Of a stretch of 64,000 nt of DNA, positions 33,003 through 41,175 are shown in pieces; position 1 is the first letter of the stretch, and each line of letters opens with the position of its first letter. The position numbers and the translations under genes were made by a program. This DNA comes from Effrenium voratum (taxonomy: Eukaryota > Sar > Dinophyceae > Suessiales > Symbiodiniaceae). The DNA is taken from positions 254,295 to 318,294 of the forward strand of contig CAUJNA010001857.1 in assembly GCA_963377175.1 (NCBI GenBank), in the 5' to 3' direction. The notes beneath the pieces were generated by a model. It ran no database searches and was not told the origin of the DNA. It worked only from the letters and a program-made list of their open reading frames with translations.

Positions 33003-33056
33003 GGCTAAACCAAAGATTAGCCTAAATCATTATTATTAATTTTCAATTAATAATAA
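33003..33056. terminator. Two adjacent hairpins overlapping the integrase stop codon
   Basis: GGCTAA/TTAGCC (33003-33008 and 33017-33022) forms a 6-bp stem, and TTATTATTAATT/AATTAATAATAA (33030-33041 and 33045-33056) a perfect 12-bp stem with a 3-base loop. The integrase TAA (33036-33038, minus strand) lies inside the longer hairpin. Placement at a gene end suggests a 3'-end processing signal. Confidence 0.6.
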
Positions 33057-33999
33057 CTCATGACGCAAATAATGTCTCTTCAATCCTTCTAGAATATAAC
33101 AAGTTTGTAATGTCATATCTTTTTCTATCCTTTCTATTTTGTATCTTCCTTCCGTCCATTTTGGGTTGGTCTCTTTCCTTGATGTATTTTTCCGTTTCCT
33201 TTTTGGTATATCTTCACTGTGTCCGAAACAGATAATTTAGTGTATTTTCTCATATGCTTTTGTTTCAGTGTGAGGTTTGCTTGTACATTTGCTCTGTTGT
33301 GATCATCATGCGCTTCACTTGGTTTCATTCAAGTTGATGGGTGAATAGCGCTATTGTAATTCTTGAATGTAGGTTTCAACATGTCAGTCCATCTACCTTC
33401 AGTAAAGTTCATTCTATCTCCTGTTCCCTTTTTCATAGTTCTAATAAATCTCTCAACAATATTGGCATGTGTTAGAGTTGCTTTATGTATTATGCCTAAG
33501 TCGTCTAAATACGTCTTTACTTCTGCTTTAAATGCTCCATCATCATCAGAAAAGATTTCCGCAGGCTCACCCATAACTTTAAATGCTTCTTTCAACCCTT
33601 TCAAAACATGTGGACTCTCTCTATTGGATACACAAAACCTAATTTTCTGAAAGCTTCTATTACAATCAATGCATAGCGCTCTTCATCTTCTTTCTTAAAT
33701 ATTTTCATATCCATAGTATCTATTTGAAATTCTGCTCGGGCATAAGGCACTAAGAAACTGTTATAATTCTGATACGGTTTTATTTGCTTGTTCGGTTGCT
33801 TCTTCAACTACTTTGCCACTTCTTCTAATGTTACACTTGCTCCTTTGTCTTTTGCCTGATTGTATAGACTTTGTTTTGAACCGTATCCACTCTCTAAATC
33901 ATAATAGAGATTGCTCAATATATCCTGATTACTTAAGTTTCTCATATATTGAAATTGGATTATATTAATTTGTTCTATTAATACTATCCAATTAGACAT
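33036..33999 (-). pseudogene. Retroviral-type (rve) integrase of the Polinton-like insert
   Basis: The enzyme inserts the linear element into host DNA. From ATG at 33997-33999 (MSNWIVLIEQINIIQFQYMR) the N-terminal region has the LYYDLESGYGSKQSLYNQAK pattern seen in Polinton integrases. The catalytic core supplies Asp in FQIDTMDM (about 33720), Asp in IFSDDDGAF (about 33545) and Glu in NIVERFIRTMKK (about 33450), i.e. the D,D(35)E set. The C-terminal part (KYTKLSVSDTVKIYQKG; IERIEKDMTLQTCYILEG and YLRHELLLIEN) is a small beta-barrel-like end. A frameshift lies near 33600, an in-frame TGA at 33329-33331 between HPST and MKPSEA (a Gly in relatives), and another frameshift near 33140. The motifs survive but the reading frame does not. 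Confidence 0.85.
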
Positions 34000-34267
34000 T
34001 ATTTTTAGCACTCTGACACTTTTTACTTTTTTCATGTCTTGATTTGTTAGAACTGTTTGCAATTGGTTTTCCACAAATAATACATGTATAAGTGTTATTA
34101 AGTTTTTCTTGAAAGTATTTTTTATGATAACTCTTTTGATCCTGCTTATCTTTTTCTGCTTTACTCCTTTCACTATCACTGGAAGGCGGTAGAACACCAG
34201 CATCTGAACTTTCATAATGTCTTTCAATTTCATCAACAAAACTACTATTCAAATATAACATATTCAT
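33992..34267 (-). CDS. Small C2H2-type zinc-finger protein of the insert
   Basis: The 91-codon frame contains a Ser/Asp-rich, charged N-terminal part (ESSDAGVLPPSSDSERSKAE) and a finger CIICGKPIANSSNKSRHEKS ending KKC, i.e. C-x2-C-x12-H-x4-C. Its stop overlaps the integrase start by eight bases. The N terminus MNMLYLNSSFVDEIERHYES starts at an ATG. It is intact as read; DNA or RNA binding is inferred. Confidence 0.55.
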   Translation of the reverse strand: MNMLYLNSSFVDEIERHYESSDAGVLPPSSDSERSKAEKDKQDQKSYHKKYFQEKLNNTYTCIICGKPIANSSNKSRHEKSKKCQSAKNNV

Positions 34268-34476
34268 GAAGAAACTATACTCATCTTCATCATGTGTTCC
34301 TCCTAAAAATCTATCGCTTCCATCATCTGAGTGTCTGCTATAGAATGGCAGTTATCTTATATTATTAACTCGCTATTTCTTTGAAGCATTTGGCCAACTT
34401 ATTTTGGCTTCTATTTTGCTTTTTTTCTTTATCCTTATCTTCATCTTCACTTTCGGCATCAGTGGGAATAGGCATA
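34268..34476. other. Short viral spacer or lost exon
   Basis: About 200 bp without a consistent frame. The minus strand carries a few Ser/Asp-rich codons that may be a broken extension of a neighbouring gene. Confidence 0.3.
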
Positions 34477-35085
34477 TCAGTAGGAGGCGCTATTTCTTAA
34501 ACTTGGCCTTTTCTTCTGACATGATGAATGAACAGTATGCGTTGAAGACCTATTAACAGTGATAGGCGGAGAACTATGAACGCTAACAGGGGGTTCTGAC
34601 TCAACTTCCTCACTAACATTTGTATTCAACCACTTCATTATGGCACTTGCTATATCGTAAGACGATACTAAGGAATTCATTGTTGAACCAACTAATAGCT
34701 CTGAAATTTGAATTGCGGTTACTGTAGTGTGGTATGTTAAATGTGCTACTATTTGTCCTAGACTAAAACCTGACCTCATCATCAATTCTATAATCCTCAT
34801 CAACATAAATAATTTCTTTCTGAATTTATCACTGTCATCATCTTTTTTATCATCGTCATCATCGTCATCATCATATAAATCAGGGTCATATGTAAATGCT
34901 AATCCTTCTGCTTCTGCCTTGGTTATCAGTTTGCTGTTGAAACTCTTTGAAGACCCACCTAATATTTTAGTCTTATCGTCAAAATTATAAGTTTGTGTCG
35001 CCTTATCATATGGCAGGATTGTTTGTGTTGCCTTGTTTTCTTTGTTAAGTGTTGCCTTGTCTGCCATCATAACTTCTGCGTTCAT
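34477..35085 (-). CDS. Hypothetical viral protein with Asp run and hydrophobic middle
   Basis: From ATG (35083-35085) the 202-residue frame has repeated KATQTxxxYDKATQTYNF near the start, a block of consecutive Asp residues at about residue 73, then FRKKLFMLMRIIELMMRSGF and a long uncharged helical region, and a Ser/Val/His-rich repeat (SVHSSPPITVNRSSTHTVHS) before CQKKRPSLRNSASY. A virion or membrane-associated role is possible, but no family is recognised. The start overlaps the preceding ORF's stop as ATGA. Confidence 0.5.
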   Translation of the reverse strand: MNAEVMMADKATLNKENKATQTILPYDKATQTYNFDDKTKILGGSSKSFNSKLITKAEAEGLAFTYDPDLYDDDDDDDDKKDDDSDKFRKKLFMLMRIIELMMRSGFSLGQIVAHLTYHTTVTAIQISELLVGSTMNSLVSSYDIASAIMKWLNTNVSEEVESEPPVSVHSSPPITVNRSSTHTVHSSCQKKRPSLRNSASY

Positions 35086-35267
35086 ATATCTTTCTTTATT
35101 TTACAATTCATTAAATCTATTTTATCAAAATCAAAATTATTCAATAACATATCTTTCTTGTGTTTCTTCAGTGTAACTGTTGTTTTTAGCTTCCTTGCGA
35201 TTGCTTGTTTGAGCATTTCATCATAAGTGGGGCGTTTCCTTAACTCGTGCTTGTGGTTGTTAATCAT
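35082..35267 (-). CDS. Small basic viral protein
   Basis: The frame MINNHKHELRKRPTYDEMLK encodes 61 residues, Lys/Arg-rich, ending in KIKKDI with a TGA overlapping the next start (ATGA at 35082-35085). The 'RPTYDEMLKQAI' phrase resembles RPSYNELIKEIA at the start of the 36.3-kb gene, so the two proteins share an N-terminal motif. 'TTTATATACT' lies about 20 bases upstream of the ATG, and the same word precedes the 36333 start. Confidence 0.5.
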   Translation of the reverse strand: MINNHKHELRKRPTYDEMLKQAIARKLKTTVTLKKHKKDMLLNNFDFDKIDLMNCKIKKDI

Positions 35268-35304
35268 TTTGTTTAATTATTGAAAAAGTATATAAATGAT
35301 TTAT

Positions 35305-35805
35305 TTAACCCTTTGATGCTTTACCTTTTCCTTTCATAACTCTCCAATCTTCCATTCTTTTTCTTAGCAATTCATCATTTACTTTCGTCGTCCATTTTCC
35401 ACTGTTTATGAGTTTCCCCACCAGTTCAACTAAATACGTTCTACCTGTTTCCTTTTTACCTTTCCCCTTTTTCTTTGTCTTTGAATATTGTTGTTCCTGT
35501 TCTTCAGCAAGTCCTGCTCCTCTTAGATGTAATTGAAATAATAAGTCTTCTTCTTTTACTGCGCTTCCTTTCCAATGGTTTATATCAGTTGAATGGTCAA
35601 TGGTTTCCTTGTGCGTTCTTGTTTGTCTTTGTGGGGCTGCGGATGAACTGCCAGCGTTGTCCCGTGTTTGCTCTCTCCTTTCTTCTTTCCTCGTCGTTAA
35701 TCCTCTTTGTGCCCCTTGTATCCGTTTAACTGCTTCATCTTCTTTCCTCGTCGTTAATCCTCTTTGCGCCCCTTGTGTCCGTTTAACTGCTTCATCCTCC
35801 GTCAT
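35305..35805 (-). CDS. Charged viral protein with internal direct repeat
   Basis: The 166-residue frame starts at ATG 35803-35805 with two copies of a 17-residue segment (DEAVKRTQGAQRGLTTRKE and DEAVKRIQGAQRGLTTRKE), encoded by a 51-bp DNA duplication, then a Gln/Arg-rich part, a central LLFQLHLRGAGLAEEQEQQY and a Lys-rich C terminus. It is intact as read. The function is unknown; the repeat and basic character suggest nucleic-acid or virion-core association. Confidence 0.5.
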   Translation of the reverse strand: MTEDEAVKRTQGAQRGLTTRKEDEAVKRIQGAQRGLTTRKEERREQTRDNAGSSSAAPQRQTRTHKETIDHSTDINHWKGSAVKEEDLLFQLHLRGAGLAEEQEQQYSKTKKKGKGKKETGRTYLVELVGKLINSGKWTTKVNDELLRKRMEDWRVMKGKGKASKG

Positions 35806-35930
35806 AATTGGTTCTAACGGTGGTAAGTCTTCTGAATCGTTTGATTTTGGCGGTCATCATTGACTGGATACTTGGTCATACTTGGTCTTCTCCGCTCTTG
35901 TCCTTCGAATTGTCTTGCTCGTTGCGCTCG

Positions 35931-36333
35931 TTAGTGTAGGTCTGCTATTTGTTCGCTACTAACTCTTTTTGAAGCTTGACTAATTTGCTGTTCGTGTTGT
36001 TCCTCGGCATCGTCCATTGTGGCAGCTAGTGTTTGCATTGCTCCTTCTGTTAAATCATCCATTTCATCGTCCTTCGCTATATCAAAATGTTCTGTTTGGT
36101 TTTCCCAATCTAACATTTTTTGAAAGTGTTGTTGTCTCAAATCTACTGTATTATTGCCATAAACTGTTCCTAATGGACTATCACGAAAATAATAGGCGTT
36201 TCTGTCTATTACATCTCTGATATTCTTATTTTTTATGTTCTTCCTTTGCAATTTCCTTGATGAGTTCATTATAAGACGGTCTTAATCTTAATTGAGATTT
36301 TAGTGCTTTAATCTGGGTATTGTCTAATCTCAT
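35931..36333 (-). pseudogene. Viral ORF, one frameshift
   Basis: ATG at 36331-36333 opens MRLDNTQIKALKSQLRLRPS YNELIKEIAKEEHKK, then a stop. The sequence continues in the next frame as NKNIRDVIDRNAYYFRDSPL to DFDIAKDDEMDDL-type acidic residues and ends SEQIADLH. The change lies in an A-rich run near 36230. Gln/Glu-rich helical character; unknown function. A TATATA-like word lies just 5' of the ATG. Confidence 0.5.
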
Positions 36334-36432
36334 TAGTATATAAAGTTAATTAGATTACAAAATTTGTTAGATTAATTTAATAAATTCATCTAATAATTTT
36401 TGGTCAGTTTTCATAAATGAAATTAACAAAAT

Positions 36433-36889
36433 TTAATAATCTAATTCAAAGTCAAAATCCTTTCTTAATTCATTGATTATTCCTTTCTTCTTAATAATTT
36501 CTAAATAGGATTTACATGTTTCAGTTGATGGGTGGTGACGTATTTTTTCACCTTCCAACCTTTGGGTTTGATTAGAATACGCTTGTGCTTCTTCCGTATA
36601 TCTACGCTTGTATTGAAATATAGCATAATCTTTTTTAGCGGTATGACGTTCTAATTGCTCTTGTAATTCTTTCAAATATGTGTAATTACGTTGATGTGCC
36701 TTGTTGTCTCCTTCATAATAGTAATGTTGAGTTATATTTATTATTCTGTTTGTTTCAAAAACTGCTTTTCTATCAAAAAACATCACTGATATGCGGGTTA
36801 TCTTTAATTTGCGGTTCTGTTATTCTATTTGCAACGTTGTCATAAATGTCTCTACGACGCATAAGCAATTGTTTCTTATCAATAGTCAT
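36433..36889 (-). pseudogene. Coiled-coil-like viral ORF broken at a T run
   Basis: From ATG at 36889 the frame reads MTIDKKQLLMRRRDIYDNVA to NPHISDVF and meets a TGA in 'gttttttgat' (about 36780). Moving one base restores FFDRKAVFETNRIINITQHY and a long charged, probably helical segment (YLKELQEQLERHTAKKDYAI) to FDFELDY. The break is exactly in a six-T homopolymer, so a sequencing error is as possible as a mutation. No family is recognised. Confidence 0.5.
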
Positions 36890-36907
36890 TATATACCAAT
36901 AATGAGA

Positions 36908-37489
36908 TTAAACAATTTTACTTGCTAAATTACTAATTTTCTGCTTATTTTTATTATCTCGCTCTGCCTTCATTTTATTGCATTTATTTTTTGTTGTTTT
37001 AAATATTTTATTAGTAGTTGTTTCTAAATGTTTTTTAACCTTTCTTCAACTCTTCTTTCTGTTTCTTGTTCATCCACTTTTGGAATATTATCTTTAACTT
37101 TTTCATATACGGTATTTTCAAATTCTTTTGCTTGTGCAGCATGCATAATTTTTCTACGAACAACTTTGTTAGGGTCTGGTTCTTTTTAACAGGTATTCCA
37201 TTACAGTTATGACGATACTTGAAAGTGTACTTTTTACATATTTTTTACACTTCGGACACTCCACTTTTTCAGTTCAGTATGTTTTAGATCTTAACTCTTT
37301 CGTTGGTAGTTCGTCTATATGATTGTCCGGCGGTGAATTTTCTTTATTCTCTTCTTCATTTAAAATATTATTAGTTTCTACTTCTGTACTTTTGTCATTA
37401 ATAATAGGTTCTTCTTTAATTTCTTCTACTTCCTTAGGTGCTTCATTATTTTCACTGCCTACATCTACTATTTCAATATTTTTAGCCAT
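36908..37489 (-). pseudogene. Viral protein with acidic N terminus and Cys-rich centre, several breaks
   Basis: From ATG at 37489 the frame encodes MAKNIEIVDVGSENNEAPKE and a Glu/Asn-rich tail to LRSKTY and TGA. The same frame continues TEKVECPKCKKYVKST. It then changes to KYRHNCNGIPVKK, changes again to EPDPNKVVRRKIMHAAQAKE and on to RRVEERLKN, with a last change in an A run near 37030 to KHLETTTNKIFKTTKNKCNK. 'CPKCKK...KYxHxCN' is a pattern I recall in proteins of algal DNA viruses and Polinton-like viruses, of unknown role. One nonsense codon and about three frameshifts are seen. Confidence 0.5.
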
Positions 37490-37626
37490 ATAATTAGTAT
37501 TTAATTAAATTCATATATTAAAATATTTCAATATAATTGGTATACAATTAGTATTTATACTAAGATATTTAATATTTGCTTTTCAACCCTCAACAAAGGT
37601 AAGGGAGAAGGACGAATCTGCACCGT
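37490..37626. promoter_or_regulatory. AT-rich intergenic region with small palindromes
   Basis: Contains AATTG/CAATT (around 37537-37551) and AGTAT/ATACT inverted repeats and TATA-like words. It is the 3' flank of the virion-protein gene and the 5' flank of the 37489 gene. A promoter is plausible but not demonstrated. Confidence 0.3.
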
Positions 37627-38265
37627 GTCAATCTACGGTTTTACCGAAACTATCAACATAATTGAAATGAAAACGACGTAAATGTCTCATTGAAACATCA
37701 TTAGCATCATTCTTTAAAATCTCATTATCATAGATTACACCACGGTTAAGTAAATATGTTTCATTGGTAATAAGTTAACAAAACCACTAACAAAAGGGTC
37801 TGGAGCATAATTGATTTTTCGACAGTGCTTCCTAAAACATTGTTAATAGACATTGTATGGCTTCTGTCATAACCAACAGCAAACCCATAGTTAGTTGGCA
37901 ATTCTTTATCAGTATGAATTATGTAAAAGTAAGCAACAAAATTACAACTTATAGTTTTAGTATTTGTTTTTAATGAATAACTACAACTAAAATAATCAGT
38001 ATTTCCATCAGTTCCGTTAGCAGGATTCAATTTGTATTGTATCTCAGTTGCTAATTCACTTCCTACATAACTACCTTTATCAGGTGCTACAATAAAACAA
38101 TATACTGGTGCTCCTCCTGTTGTTCCTCCTAATGCTAAATATAATCTATTATTTACATTTTCTTCAATAGGCAAAAAGTATTAGCTATTGATAATTCGTG
38201 AACATATAGTTTTGTATTTGCTTTTGTTTCTTGGGTTCCTGGCAAATTTATAACAAAGTCAGAAA
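37627..38265 (-). pseudogene. Probable minor virion protein of the Polinton-like insert
   Basis: The reading, in three frames, is SLSISDFVINLPGTQETKAN (about 38260), KLYVHELSIANT, PIEENVNNRLYLALGGTTGG, GSYVGSELATEIQYKLNP (about 38050), FVAYFYIIHTDKELPTNYGF, YAPDPFVSGFVN, and RGVIYDNEILKNDANDVSMR to GKTVD with TGA at about 37627. 'DFxINLP ... xYVxxIxxxN ... IxxGxYxGxELAxxIQxxLN' is a pattern of structural proteins in small eukaryotic DNA viruses (penton or minor capsid type). Assignment to penton is tentative. Breaks lie in a T run near 38178 and near 37800 and 37770, and no in-frame ATG was found. Confidence 0.45.
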
Positions 38266-38303
38266 TGCTTAAACTTTCATTTAGATGTCTATGTCGCGTG
38301 TCT

Positions 38304-38893
38304 ATGAAAACACATAAAAATTATTTAAAAGAAAGAAAATTAAAATCATACAATCCACTTCATCAAGGTCATAGTGAGATGTATAGAAAAATAATTAATG
38401 AAATTCAACAGGAAAAGTCATTATTCAAACCTAAGTACAATAATAATCTATCTGCCACAGAAGGATTAAACAAAGCATATACAAATAGTAAAGGTTATGA
38501 TTTAGACAATAATAAACTATATGTTGCTGGGACATTTGGAAAAATATTAAATCAAATATTAATGATATTTTAAGTGATATAGGATTACCACTCAACCTTG
38601 CAAGATATTCAGAACGCTATAAAGATGTATCAGAAGTGTTGGATAACAATATGAATATAGATACAGTTATTTCTCATAGTTTAGGTAGTTCAGTAAGTTC
38701 AGAATATACTAAAAAATCATAATAATAATATTAAACATTTGACAACTTACGGTGCTCCGTTTGTATCTTGGTCATCTAAAAATAATGATAGTTATACTAA
38801 TTTTAGAAGCGGTGGTGATGTAATTAGTATTCTAGACCGAGGTAGTATTCAATCACGAACCAATACTTACAACCCATTAGTAAATCATCAATA
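38304..38893 (+). pseudogene. Lipase-like (alpha/beta hydrolase, class-3 type) gene, truncated
   Basis: The only plus-strand gene of the insert. From ATG at 38304 (MKTHKNYLKERKLKSYNPLH) the protein reads, with frame changes near 38550 and in an A run near 38715, NKLYVAGTFGKILNQ, SDIGLPLNLARYSERYKDVS, TVISHSLGSSVSSEYTKK (nucleophile-elbow Ser in SHSLG, about 38670), HLTTYGAPFVSWSSKN and RSGGDVISILDRGSI (Asp of a GD motif). NHQYTN near 38888 may carry the catalytic His. Lipase-domain proteins are known in Polinton-like viruses and virophages, where they may help membrane penetration; that is inference here. The frame then runs on into satellite sequence, so the C terminus is cut by the element's right boundary. 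Confidence 0.6.
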
Positions 38894-38989
38894 CACAAAT
38901 CCGCCGACCCTTTCTCTAAAAAGGGGAGGCGCACGGGAAGGGTGGTTGGCGCATAAGTATAACCAAAGTTTCATATTCATCAGCATCAG
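38894..38989. other. Right junction of the AT-rich insert
   Basis: Composition changes at about 38893 ('aatccgccgaccctttctct' onward). No inverted repeat matching the left edge and no obvious target-site duplication was recognised. Confidence 0.4.
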
Positions 38990-40700
38990 CAGCTGCAGCT
39001 ACGATAAATGTTATCGTCACGGCCATCGTGATCATCATCATCCTTATCATCATCTCTTTCTTATTCTATTATCCTTATCATCATTATCATCATGGTCGTC
39101 GTCATCTCTTTTCGCGCAGCATTGGTGATGCAGAGGATGCTGCGATGATAGTTATCATCACAGCCGTTAGTGATGCTAAGGATGCTACGACAATAGTTAT
39201 CATCCTCGTCATCATGTTTATCATCATCTGATCATGACCGGGCATCATCCAATATCTTATTATATCTTATTAATCAAGAGGGACGTTAGACATCCTTGGC
39301 AATGCAAAGGATGCGATGATGATAGTTATCAAGGAACAAGTAGTGATGCAGAGGATGTTGTGATGATACTTGTCATGATGCGGATGATAATGATCATCAG
39401 GCCCGTGCCATTATCATCATGGTCGTCGTCATCTCTTATCAGGCAGCATTGGTGATGCAGAGGATGCTGCGATGCTCGTTATCATCACAGCCGTTGGGGA
39501 TGCTAAGGATGCTACGATGATAGTTATCATCCTCGTCGTCATCTTTCTCATCATCTTTATCATCATCTGATCATCACCTGGCATCATCTAATATCTTATT
39601 ATATCTTATTATATATAGAAATCAAAAGGGTCGTTAGACATCCTTGGCAATGCACAGGATGCGATGATGATGGTTATCAAGGAACAAGTAGTGATGCAGA
39701 GGATGTTGTGATGATAGTTGTCATGATGCGGATGATAACGATCATCAGGCCCGTGCCATTATCATCATGGCCGTCGTCATCTCTTATCAGGCAGCATTGG
39801 TGATGCAGAGGCTGCTGCGATGATCGTTATCATCACATAGTTATCATCCTCGTCGTCATCTTTCTCATCATCTGATCATCACCTAGCATCATCTCATGTC
39901 TTATCATATCTTACTATATATAGAAATCAAAAGGGACGTTAGACATCCTTGGCAATGCCAAAAAAGATGCGATGATGATAGTTATCAAGGAACAAGTAGT
40001 GATTCAGAGGATGTTGTGATGGTACTTGTCATGACGCGGATGATAACGATCAGCACGCCCCCATTATCATCATGGTCGTCGTCATCTCTTTTCGCGCAGC
40101 ATTGGTGATGCAGAGGATGCTGCGATGATAGTTATCATCGCAGCCGTTAGTGATAAATAGAAATCAAAAGGGACGTTAGACATCCTTGGCAATGCAAAGG
40201 ATGCGATGATGATAGTTGTCAAGCAACCAGTAGTGATGCAGAGGATGCTGTGATGATAGTTGTCATGACGCGGATGATAACGATCATCACGCCTCATTCT
40301 CATCATGGTCGTCGTCATCTCTCATCAGGCAGCATTGGTGATGCAGAGGATGCGGCGATGATCGTTATCATCACAGCCGTTAGTGATGCTAAGGGTGCTA
40401 CGATGATAGTTATCATCCTTGTCATCATCTTTATCATCATCTGGTCATCACCTAGCATCATCTCATATCTTACTATATATAGAAATCAATTGGGACGTTA
40501 GACATCCTTGGCAATGCAAAGGATGCGATGATGATAGTTATCAAGGAACAAGTAGTGATGCAAAAGATGTTGTGATGATAGTTGTCATGAAGCGGACGAT
40601 AACGATCATCACGCCCCCATTCTCATCATGGTCGTCGTCATCGATGCTAAGGATGCTACGATGATAGTCATCATCTTTCGTTAGTGTTTGGAGGACTGTG
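38990..40700. repeat. Hairpin-rich GATGATA/TATCATC satellite
   Basis: A higher-order unit of about 230-350 bp begins with 'gacgttagacatccttggca' at about 39283, 39634, 39940, 40171 and 40496. Internally it is full of short inverted repeats (GATGATA-GT-TATCATC, GATGAT-AACG-ATCATC). The unit end 'cttattatatcttattatat' and 'atagaaatcaaa' is AT-rich. An inverted copy of the phrase ('ggtgtctaacgtta') occurs near 40738. Frames across it (Ile/Asp/His-rich) are artefacts. Confidence 0.85.
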
Positions 40701-40804
40701 ATGATAACTATCTTCGTAGCATCCTCTGCATTGCCAATGGTGTCTAACGTTACTTTTGAAATGCATATAAGAACAAGAAAGAGATGATAATGATCATCAT
40801 GATG

Positions 40805-41145
40805 ATGACGTGTCTATTGGTAATGCACAGGATGCTGCGGCTGATGCTCCCTAGCCTATGCTTGCTTGCGTACTGACGCCAGGCGCGACTGCGGCTCATG
40901 GGGGAGTGGAGAGCGGGGCTGAGAGCTGCTTTTTCTTGACAAGATAGAAGGGCATCGTGTGGCAAGAAAACGTGTCTGGCATCACCAGCATCGCCCGGGC
41001 GTGTCTATTGGTAATGCACAGGATGCTGCGGCTGATGGGGGTAGAGAGCGGAGCTGAGAGCTGCTTTTTCTTGACGAGATAGAAGGGCATCGTGTGGCAA
41101 GAACACGTGTCTGGCATCACCAGCATCTCCCAGGCCACATTTGAA
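40805..41145. repeat. 190-bp tandem duplication
   Basis: The segment from 'ctattggtaatgcacaggat' (about 40813) through 'ctggcatcaccagcatc' is repeated starting at about 41003 with few differences (a shortened middle in the second copy). Both carry 'gagctgctttttcttgac'. Confidence 0.85.
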
Positions 41146-41175
41146 ATGTATAGAAGAAAGAGATGATCATGACAA

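Larger units (their letters stand above)
27170..38893. mobile_element. Decayed Polinton-like virus / Polinton-type element
   Basis: An 11.7-kb AT-rich block with abrupt edges inside GC-rich sequence. It encodes a protein-primed family B DNA polymerase, a retroviral-type (rve) integrase, C2H2/CxxC zinc proteins, a probable capsid-associated protein, a class-3-lipase-like hydrolase and several unknowns. Polymerase plus rve integrase in one DNA element defines Polintons/Mavericks and integrated Polinton-like viruses. All genes but the lipase are on the minus strand, with tiny spacers, start/stop overlaps and hairpins at gene ends. Nearly all longer genes are broken. I did not find a double-jelly-roll major capsid protein, an FtsK/HerA-type ATPase or an adenain-type protease, nor terminal inverted repeats, so part of the element is missing. 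The lipase gene runs into the flanking satellite, marking a truncated right end. Confidence 0.8.

Noticed and set aside
27170..38893. Organellar (plastid or mitochondrial) origin of the AT-rich block
   Set aside because: No organellar gene, rRNA or tRNA is present; the polymerase is protein-primed with an rve integrase beside it, which fits a Polinton-like element. A linear mitochondrial plasmid would not carry the rve integrase.
38990..40700. CRISPR-like array
   Set aside because: Units are long (230-350 bp), internally palindromic and without unique spacers of constant length; it is a satellite.
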